A stretch of DNA of 9,250 nt from positions 1-9,250 of the forward strand of contig CAZYWA010000314.1 in assembly GCA_964650975.1 (NCBI GenBank), read 5' to 3'. The stretch is from CAZYWA01 sp964650975 [NCBI: uncultured bacterium]. GTDB taxonomy: Bacteria; JADJOY01. The notes below the pieces were generated by a model, which saw only the letters and a list, made by a program, of their open reading frames with translations, was not told where the DNA came from and did no database searches. The translations under genes and the position numbers were made by a program. Positions 1-4,592 of this stretch are shown in pieces (within the stretch, counting starts at the first letter, position 1; each line of letters starts with the position of its first letter).

Positions 1-167
1 ACCAGCTCGTCGACGCCCGCGCCGTCCTGCGCGGCGGCTACCGCGCCACTGGCGAGCACCAGCGCCAGCGCTCCGTACCCTGCCTTCCTGATGCGGGCCT
101 TCTTGATGCGGGGCTTCTGGGTGCAGCCATCGAGCAGTGGCGCCGCCGGCCCCGCCGCCCTGGGCAT
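1..167 (-). CDS. Secreted or periplasmic protein, N-terminal fragment
   Basis: This is the first 55 codons of a gene that runs off the left edge. The ATG lies 5 nt after the TGA of the upstream gene on the same strand, so the two are probably co-transcribed; a GGAAG sequence inside the end of that gene, 9 nt before the ATG, can serve as ribosome-binding site. The visible protein has a long basic n-region (residues 19-29, KPRIKKARIRK), a hydrophobic core (about 31-46, GALALVLASGAVAAA) and a plausible signal peptidase I site after AVAAA, before QDGAG. This is the pattern of a Sec signal peptide. The mature part is too short to identify. The n-region is unusually long, so the true start might lie further in, but there is no later in-frame ATG, GTG or TTG before the hydrophobic core. 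The function is unknown. Confidence 0.55.
   Translation of the reverse strand, partial: MPRAAGPAAPLLDGCTQKPRIKKARIRKAGYGALALVLASGAVAAAQDGAGVDEL
82..111. repeat. 15-bp tandem duplication in signal-peptide region
   Basis: Two adjacent 15-bp units, GCCTTCCTGATGCGG (82-96) and GCCTTCTTGATGCGG (97-111), differ at one base; a degraded third copy may begin at 112 (GGCTTCTGG). On the minus strand they encode the duplicated pentapeptides RIKKA and RIRKA in the basic n-region of the secreted protein. The repeat length is a multiple of three, so the frame is preserved. It explains why that n-region is longer than usual. Confidence 0.6.
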
Positions 168-172
168 CCGGC

Positions 173-1507
173 TCAGCTTCCAGCCACGGGCGTGGTGTCG
201 GTATCGGTGTGCTCGCGGGGGCTGCCGACCGGGACCAGCACGCCGTTCCGGATGGCGTGGATCACACCCGGCTCGACGTCTTTGGGGATTCGCTGCAGCA
301 CCACGTGCGGATCCTCGATGATCATGGTGCCGTTGGGGACCGCGCGCCCCGGTGCCAGCGAGATTCGCCCCCACAGCTGGGCGTCGTGCCCGACGCACGT
401 GCCGAGCCCCGAGGTGCCCGTGGCCTGGATCCGGCCACGGTGCTCGATGGTGACCGGTCCCTTGAGGTTCAGGTCGTACGCCCGGACCTCGCCGCCGAAC
501 GACGCGTTGCGTCCCAGCAAGCTCGCCTGGACCAGGCTGATGCGGCAGCCCGGATAGCAGACCGCGGCGTTGAACGCGGGGCGATGGATGAAGTGCGTGT
601 CCTCGCCGGCCACCGAGCTCAGGACCTCGCCCCAGGTGTCGACCGTCACGCGATCACCGAGGACGCTCAGGATCACCGAGCTGAAGGCGCCGATCTCGAC
701 GTCGTCGCCGAGCTCGCAGGCCATCACCTCCGCGGTCGGGTGAATGCGGCAGCGCTTGCCGCGGATCACGAGAGCGCGGCCCACGTGCCGCATCAGGCTC
801 GCGGCGCCGAAGGTGACCGGGAATCCAGCCAGTGCCAGCGCCAGGTGCGAGGGCAGGTAGGTGACCAGCGACCACACCAGCTTGAGCAGCAGCCACGATG
901 CGCGTCGCGGGTGCAGGAACTGACGGATCCCCCACACCGGAAGACCGAGCACGTTGGCTGCCCACACGTGGTACCAGCTCTCGAGCACGATCGCCTGATG
1001 GAGGGTGACCGGCATGTGCTGCTTGGGGCGATCGGGCAGATCCTGCGCCCGCCACACCGCGACGTTCCAGGCGCGCGCCGGGACGATCAGCGCGCGGGCG
1101 CGGCTGCCGTCGAGGTCGGCCGGATCGCGCGCGCCCTCCACCCGGAGCAGCGGGTAGATCCAGGTGCGCTTGCTGCCTTCACCGGTCGTCCGCAGCTCCT
1201 GGAGCGGAGTGGTGAAGCGCGTGAACGCCGAATCCGCGAGCGCCAGCGCCACGGTCCCGGTCTCGCGCGCCGCGAGCTTCAGGAACTCGTGGAGCAAGAG
1301 ACCGGTGACGTAGAGATTGTCGGGCAACAGCACGAAGCGGTCGCCGCTGGCCTGGCTCCGGTCCGCGATGCGCACTGGCTCGAGGCCGCATCGGGCGAGC
1401 ACCCGATCGAGCTGCCGGGCGAGCGGCTCGTTCAGGATTCGCGAGGCGGAAGCCGGATCGCCGAGCGGCTCGATCGTCACTCCGCTCGGGTAGATGAAGG
1501 CTTTCAT
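173..1507 (-). CDS. Left-handed beta-helix protein with nucleotidyltransferase-like N-terminus
   Basis: This is a 444-aa protein. The C-terminal part (about residues 252-405) shows the short hydrophobic-x-x-Gly periodicity of a hexapeptide-repeat left-handed beta-helix (IHPTAEV, LGDDVEIGAF, LGDRVTVDTW, LLGRNASFGG, VTIEHRGRI, CVGHDAQLWG). It is followed by an edge strand (PNGTMIIEDPHVVLQRIP) resembling the cap of such domains. The N-terminal 250 residues begin MKAFIYPSG and include LLPDNLYVTG (61-70), which recalls the sugar-nucleotidyltransferase core with one acidic residue, but I see no G-x-G-T-R signature loop. A hydrophobic helical stretch (about 204-236) precedes the helix domain. The GlmU-like layout suggests sugar-nucleotide or surface-polysaccharide metabolism; this is inference. 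A TTG 23 codons upstream (1576) is open, but it overlaps the promoter and lacks conservation-like sequence, so I chose ATG 1507. No clear Shine-Dalgarno precedes it. Confidence 0.8.
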   Translation of the reverse strand: MKAFIYPSGVTIEPLGDPASASRILNEPLARQLDRVLARCGLEPVRIADRSQASGDRFVLLPDNLYVTGLLLHEFLKLAARETGTVALALADSAFTRFTTPLQELRTTGEGSKRTWIYPLLRVEGARDPADLDGSRARALIVPARAWNVAVWRAQDLPDRPKQHMPVTLHQAIVLESWYHVWAANVLGLPVWGIRQFLHPRRASWLLLKLVWSLVTYLPSHLALALAGFPVTFGAASLMRHVGRALVIRGKRCRIHPTAEVMACELGDDVEIGAFSSVILSVLGDRVTVDTWGEVLSSVAGEDTHFIHRPAFNAAVCYPGCRISLVQASLLGRNASFGGEVRAYDLNLKGPVTIEHRGRIQATGTSGLGTCVGHDAQLWGRISLAPGRAVPNGTMIIEDPHVVLQRIPKDVEPGVIHAIRNGVLVPVGSPREHTDTDTTPVAGS

Positions 1508-1546
1508 GCGCGACAGGTTTCGCCGGGGCGGAGTGCTGGGGCCCGG

Positions 1547-1576
1547 ATATAAGCCCACGAGCGCGGGTGGGTTCAA
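1547..1576 (-). promoter_or_regulatory. Sigma70-like promoter of the beta-helix gene
   Basis: On the minus strand TTGAAC (1576-1571) is followed after 18 nt by TTATAT (1552-1547). Both boxes are close to the sigma70 consensus, and TTATAT stands out in this GC-rich sequence. Transcription would begin near 1540, giving a leader of roughly 30 nt before ATG 1507. This also argues against the upstream TTG start, which lies in the -35 box. Confidence 0.5.
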
Positions 1577-1646
1577 CCGCAGGCCCTTTCCTGACCGCTC
1601 TCGGCCGTCTAAATCGCTCGCACCGTTCTCCGCGACACTCGATCAC

Positions 1647-1658
1647 CGATCATGATCG
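1647..1658. other. 12-bp palindrome spanning a start codon
   Basis: CGATCATGATCG is a perfect palindrome centred on the ATG (1652-1654) of the ABC1 kinase gene. Two further GATC tetramers lie at 1641 and 1648. It could be an operator or methylation-sensitive site, or chance; nothing else here supports a function. Confidence 0.25.
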
Positions 1659-2980
1659 TCAACCGTGCCTTGCGTGGGGCCGCCATCGGGTGGCTCGGCT
1701 TCCGGGTAGCCGCGAGCTACGGCTGGGCGGTGCTGCGGCTGCGTCGCGTGTCGAAATCCGTCTGCGCCTCGGCGTGGCCCGGCGTGCATCGCGCCAACGC
1801 CGAGCGGATCTACCGCGCGAGCGTTGCGTTGCGCGGGGCGTTCCTCAAGGTCGGGCAGTTCATGAGCACGCGCATCGACCTGGTGCCGCTCGAGTACATC
1901 GAGGTGCTGTCGCGGCTCCAGGATCAGGTGCCCCCGCTGCCCTACGCGGTGATCGCGGCGCAGGTGCGCCACGAACTCGGCAAGCCGCCCGAGGAGGCGT
2001 TCGCGTGGTTCAACCCCGAGCCGGTCGCCGCCGCGTCGCTCGGTCAGGTGCACGAGGCGCGTGACGCCGATGGCCGCCGTCTCGCGGTGAAGGTGCAGTT
2101 CCCGCACATGGAGCCGGTGGTCCTGGCCGACCTCGAGAACCTGCGGCTCGCTGCGCGGATGGCGGCGCGCTTTCTCCCCAACCTCGACGTGGTCGGAATC
2201 GCCAACGAGCTGATTCGCTACATCGGCGAAGAGGTCGACTACGTCCAGGAGGGCCAGAACGCCGAACGGTTCCACGAGGCGTTTCGCGGCAAGCCCGACG
2301 TGATCGTGCCGAGCATCCACTGGGACACCACCACCCGGCGCATCATCACCATGGATTTCATCGAGGGCCGCCGGATCACGCTCGACCTCGCGGAGGCGTC
2401 GCGGGACGGCGAAGCCGGGCAGGAGCGGATCGACCGGGTGTGCTCGACGCTGGTCGACGCGTTCTGCAAGCAGACCCTCGAGGACGGCTTCTTCCACGCC
2501 GATCCGCACCCCGGCAATTTCCTGGTGACGAGCGACGGCCGACTGGGCCTCGTCGACTTCGGCTGCGCCAAGCCCATCCCCGTCGAGGCCCGTACCGACT
2601 ACGTGCGCCTCGCGCAGGCGATCGTGCAGAAGGACGGCCCGACGATGGCGCGCTGCTTTCACGCGCTCGGGTTTCGCACCCGCGACGGGCGTCCCGAGAC
2701 GCTCGAGCAGCTCGGCTCGCTCTACATGTCGATCTTCATGGCCGAGCGCGGGTCGGACTTCCGGAACCTCGACTTCGAGAAGCTGTGGCGCGACATGATG
2801 AGCTCGGTGCGCGCCAACCCGGTCAGCATCCCGCAGGACTTCGTGCTCCTGGGAAGGGTGTTCGTGGCGCTGATCTCGATCACGGCGCAGTGGAAGCCGC
2901 GGGTCGGCTACTTCCGGCTGCTGGCGCCCTATCTGCTGCAGGTGCTGATCGCGGCCAGGGCCGAAAATCCCCCTGTTTGA
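1652..2980 (+). CDS. ABC1/AarF/UbiB-family atypical protein kinase
   Basis: This is a 442-aa protein with the full set of ABC1/UbiB (PF03109) motifs in order: KVGQ (residues 66-69, the family's KxGQ), the alanine-rich loop AAASLGQVH (126-134) that replaces the glycine-rich loop of ordinary kinases, VKVQ (146-149, with the ATP-binding Lys147), EEVDYVQE (193-200), the catalytic HADPHPGN (282-289) and the metal-binding DFG (302-304). All catalytic residues are present, so an active ATPase or kinase is expected. Characterised members (UbiB, Coq8/ADCK3) support ubiquinone biosynthesis or lipid handling at membranes, but no quinone genes are nearby, so the substrate is open. The C-terminus lacks the obvious transmembrane pair of E. 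coli UbiB. It starts at ATG 1652, 144 nt from the divergent beta-helix gene. I see no clear Shine-Dalgarno; the N-terminus reads naturally from this ATG. Confidence 0.93.
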   Translation: MIVNRALRGAAIGWLGFRVAASYGWAVLRLRRVSKSVCASAWPGVHRANAERIYRASVALRGAFLKVGQFMSTRIDLVPLEYIEVLSRLQDQVPPLPYAVIAAQVRHELGKPPEEAFAWFNPEPVAAASLGQVHEARDADGRRLAVKVQFPHMEPVVLADLENLRLAARMAARFLPNLDVVGIANELIRYIGEEVDYVQEGQNAERFHEAFRGKPDVIVPSIHWDTTTRRIITMDFIEGRRITLDLAEASRDGEAGQERIDRVCSTLVDAFCKQTLEDGFFHADPHPGNFLVTSDGRLGLVDFGCAKPIPVEARTDYVRLAQAIVQKDGPTMARCFHALGFRTRDGRPETLEQLGSLYMSIFMAERGSDFRNLDFEKLWRDMMSSVRANPVSIPQDFVLLGRVFVALISITAQWKPRVGYFRLLAPYLLQVLIAARAENPPV

Positions 2981-2989
2981 CGGGATTTT
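2964..2989. terminator. Stem-loop at convergent gene ends, possible bidirectional terminator
   Basis: AAAATCCC (2964-2971) and GGGATTTT (2982-2989) form a perfect 8-bp stem with a 10-nt loop that contains most of the kinase gene's TGA (2978-2980). Its arms supply a T-run on either strand, as in bidirectional terminators between convergent genes. The GC part is only three pairs, so the termination strength is uncertain. A second weak pair, GGGCCA (2990-2995) with TGGCCC (3007-3012), follows directly. Confidence 0.4.
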
Positions 2990-3051
2990 GGGCCATTGCG
3001 GCCAGCTGGCCCGTGTTGATTCTCAGAGGCTGACGGTCATGAATTCCAAAG

Positions 3052-4143
3052 CTATCCGGTGACGGCGAGCAACCGCTCGAAGGCGGGCGGGAGAGGCGCC
3101 GCAGGGCCGTCGAGCGCTGGCGGGGGCGCGCTGCTCAGCGTGTGCCAGTAGAGAACGGTCTTGCCGCGCATGCTCGGCTGGCCCACCCGATCGAGCATCC
3201 CGGCCACGGTCTTCGCGGTATAGGTGGTGTCGAGGGTGATGCCCTCGAGCTCCTGCATCTGCCGCGCGGCGCGCGCGCCGGCTTCGGTCTCGTGGCCGTA
3301 CCCTTGGCCGAGCTGATCGAAGAAAAGCGAGAACCGCTCGAATCCGGTGCGGATGCTCTTGAGGTCGGGAGCCACGTCCAGGATCCGGCGACGGACGCGC
3401 CGCACCAGCGAGTCGACCCGGCCCTGCGTGGCGCTCGGCGGGCCTAGCACGGCGATGCCGGCGGTCCAGGTCTCGAGGCGAGCCAGCGCCAGGCCAGTCA
3501 CCAGGCCGGCGATCGTGCCGAGACTTCCCGCGGGCACGAAGATGTAGTCGGGTCTGGGCATCTCGCCGGCGCGAACTTGCTCCGCGAGCTCCATCGCGGC
3601 CGCCACGTAGCCCAGGTTGCCGATCACCGACGAGCCGCCGGGCGGGATCAGGCAGGTCCGCAGGCTGCCGCCGGTGAGAGCGCCGAGCACCGCGCTCGCG
3701 ACCGCCGGAAAGCCGGCCACGTCGAGCAACAGCACCCGCTCGGCCTCGGCGCACGTGCGACGCAGGTTCTCGACCGCGTGGGGGTGGAGAGGGCCCTTCA
3801 CCAGCACCGCCGTGGTGCTCAAGCCCGCTTCGTGGCCGAAGATCGCCGTCGCGAGCGCGTGGTGGCTGCCCACCACGCCGAAGGTGAGCAAGCCGCGGGC
3901 GCCGCGCACCAGCGCGTCGCCGATCAGGAACTCGAGCTTGCGTGGCTTGTTGCCGCCGTAGCGCGGGTTGGTGAGGTCGTCGCGCTTGATCCAGAGCTCG
4001 GCGCCACCCGCCGATCGGCTCAGCTTCTCGAGCGGCTGGACGGGTGTGGGGCTGGCGACGATCGAGCGCCGAGGAAATGCCGCGGCGAGCCGAGCATCGA
4101 AGCGACCCAGTGCGTGTGAGCAACTCGACGAGCCAGAGGGCAA
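3052..4143 (-). CDS. PLP-dependent D-cysteine desulfhydrase/ACC deaminase family protein, divergent
   Basis: This is a 363-aa fold-type II PLP enzyme (PF00291), close to the usual length of the family. Family features are ELWIKRDDLTNPRYGGNKPRKLEF (positions 49-72 of the protein), with Lys66 in GGNK as the predicted Schiff-base lysine; PPGGSSVIGNLGYV (167-180), matching the GGSn..G.LGYV segment of D-cysteine desulfhydrases; and DTTYTAKTVAGMLD (305-318). Three conserved spots are altered: the usual QSNH reads GSHH (92-95), the phosphate-binding SGGT reads SLGT (207-210), and the usual HTGG near the C-terminus reads HTLSS (334-338). Pyridoxal phosphate binding is therefore likely, but substrate and activity are uncertain. 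The TTG start is chosen because GAGGA lies 6 nt upstream and an in-frame stop closes the frame 27 nt above. The neighbouring 63-aa gene is upstream on the same strand, with two hairpins in between. Confidence 0.85.
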   Translation of the reverse strand: MPSGSSSCSHALGRFDARLAAAFPRRSIVASPTPVQPLEKLSRSAGGAELWIKRDDLTNPRYGGNKPRKLEFLIGDALVRGARGLLTFGVVGSHHALATAIFGHEAGLSTTAVLVKGPLHPHAVENLRRTCAEAERVLLLDVAGFPAVASAVLGALTGGSLRTCLIPPGGSSVIGNLGYVAAAMELAEQVRAGEMPRPDYIFVPAGSLGTIAGLVTGLALARLETWTAGIAVLGPPSATQGRVDSLVRRVRRRILDVAPDLKSIRTGFERFSLFFDQLGQGYGHETEAGARAARQMQELEGITLDTTYTAKTVAGMLDRVGQPSMRGKTVLYWHTLSSAPPPALDGPAAPLPPAFERLLAVTG

Positions 4144-4149
4144 CTCGGA

Positions 4150-4154
4150 TCCTC
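4150..4154 (-). promoter_or_regulatory. Ribosome-binding site deciding the TTG start of the PLP enzyme
   Basis: GAGGA on the minus strand sits 6 nt before the TTG at 4143-4141. The in-frame TGA at 4168-4170 leaves no ATG or GTG choice between it and the enzyme's conserved part. Confidence 0.6.
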
Positions 4155-4188
4155 GGTCGGCGCGAAGTCACGCCGGATTCGGGGGTGG

Positions 4189-4218
4189 GCCCCATGAAAA
4201 TCGCACTTTTCATGGGGC
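4189..4218. terminator. Perfect 12-bp hairpin in the leader of the PLP enzyme gene
   Basis: GCCCCATGAAAA (4189-4200) and TTTTCATGGGGC (4207-4218) form an uninterrupted 12-bp stem with a 6-nt loop (TCGCAC). It lies between the 63-aa gene and the PLP enzyme gene on the minus strand. There is no T-run after the stem, so it is not a textbook intrinsic terminator. It may be a terminator, an attenuator, a processing site or a palindromic protein site. Confidence 0.5.
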
Positions 4219-4219
4219 G

Positions 4220-4238
4220 GGGGGCTTGGAAAGCCCCC
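4220..4238 (-). terminator. GC-rich hairpin just after the 63-aa gene
   Basis: GGGGGCTT (4220-4227) and AAGCCCCC (4231-4238) pair over 8 bp with a 3-nt loop. It starts 7 nt beyond the TGA of the 63-aa gene on the minus strand, the usual place for a terminator. It lacks a following T-tract; the second hairpin follows after a single base. Confidence 0.45.
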
Positions 4239-4245
4239 AGGAAAC

Positions 4246-4437
4246 TCAGTCGTCTTCGCGGCGGACGGTGCGCTTGATCTCGGCCCCGAGCGCCCGGCGG
4301 CTGACCTCGTTGTCCGCGCGCTCGGCGTCGCGTGCGGCGACGCGCGGAATCTCGCTCCAGAGCTTCTTGATCTCGTCGGGGTCGCGCTTGGTGGCGTGGG
4401 CGAATTTGCGGATCAGGCGGGCACGCTTGGCGTTCAT
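4246..4437 (-). CDS. Small basic protein of unknown function (63 aa)
   Basis: I do not recognise the family. The protein starts MNAKRARLIRKFAHATKRD and is highly charged, with 18 Lys/Arg against 12 Asp/Glu, no cysteine, and one tryptophan in the segment DPDEIKKLWSEIP (residues 19-31). It is probably mostly helical. The start is well supported: an AGGAGG (within GAGGAGGAG) lies 4 nt before the ATG, the best Shine-Dalgarno in the window. The stop is followed at once by a GC-rich hairpin, giving a complete-looking transcription unit. It is divergent from the permease-SPFH operon, with 155 nt between the two starts. The basic character would suit nucleic-acid or ribosome binding, but this is only inference. 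Confidence 0.65.
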   Translation of the reverse strand: MNAKRARLIRKFAHATKRDPDEIKKLWSEIPRVAARDAERADNEVSRRALGAEIKRTVRREDD

Positions 4438-4496
4438 GGCTCCTCCTCGGAACCCGGAGGGGTAACGCGCTCGGCGCTTTCGTTCAAGCCCGCGCG

Positions 4497-4525
4497 TTGG
4501 GGCGCTCTCCCGATCACGGTATGCT
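4497..4525 (+). promoter_or_regulatory. Candidate sigma70-like promoter of the permease-SPFH operon
   Basis: TTGGGG (4497-4502) and TATGCT (4520-4525) are separated by 17 nt. The -35 box matches TTGACA at three positions and the -10 box matches TATAAT at four. Transcription from about 4532 would leave a leader of about 60 nt before ATG 4593. An in-frame TTG at 4497 coincides with the -35 box, so I do not take it as a start. Confidence 0.4.
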
Positions 4526-4592
4526 CGCGCCGGTCGAACCGATGCCGCTCTGCGCGGTTTGCGGACCGGTTCATCGACCTCGCCCTCGACTC

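Noticed and set aside
137-1552. 471-aa open frame on the plus strand opposite the beta-helix gene
   Set aside because: It is a mirror frame of the real minus-strand gene, with no recognisable motif and typical antisense composition.
1508-1576. Upstream TTG start adding 23 residues to the beta-helix protein
   Set aside because: It lies in the -35 box of a good promoter, and the natural N-terminus MKAFIYPSG begins at 1507.
1643-2662. 339-aa frame on the minus strand opposite the ABC1 kinase gene
   Set aside because: It is antisense to a gene with every catalytic kinase motif in place, and it has shadow-like composition.
3023-4213. 396-aa frame on the minus strand overlapping the PLP enzyme, starting MKSAIFMG inside the 12-bp hairpin
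   Set aside because: It runs in a different frame through the whole PLP gene and is dominated by Arg, Ala, Gly and Pro; the enzyme frame carries the conserved motifs.
4497-4592. Upstream TTG start adding 32 residues to the permease fusion
   Set aside because: The TTG coincides with a candidate -35 box and the added residues look unlike protein; ATG 4593 directly precedes the first membrane segment.
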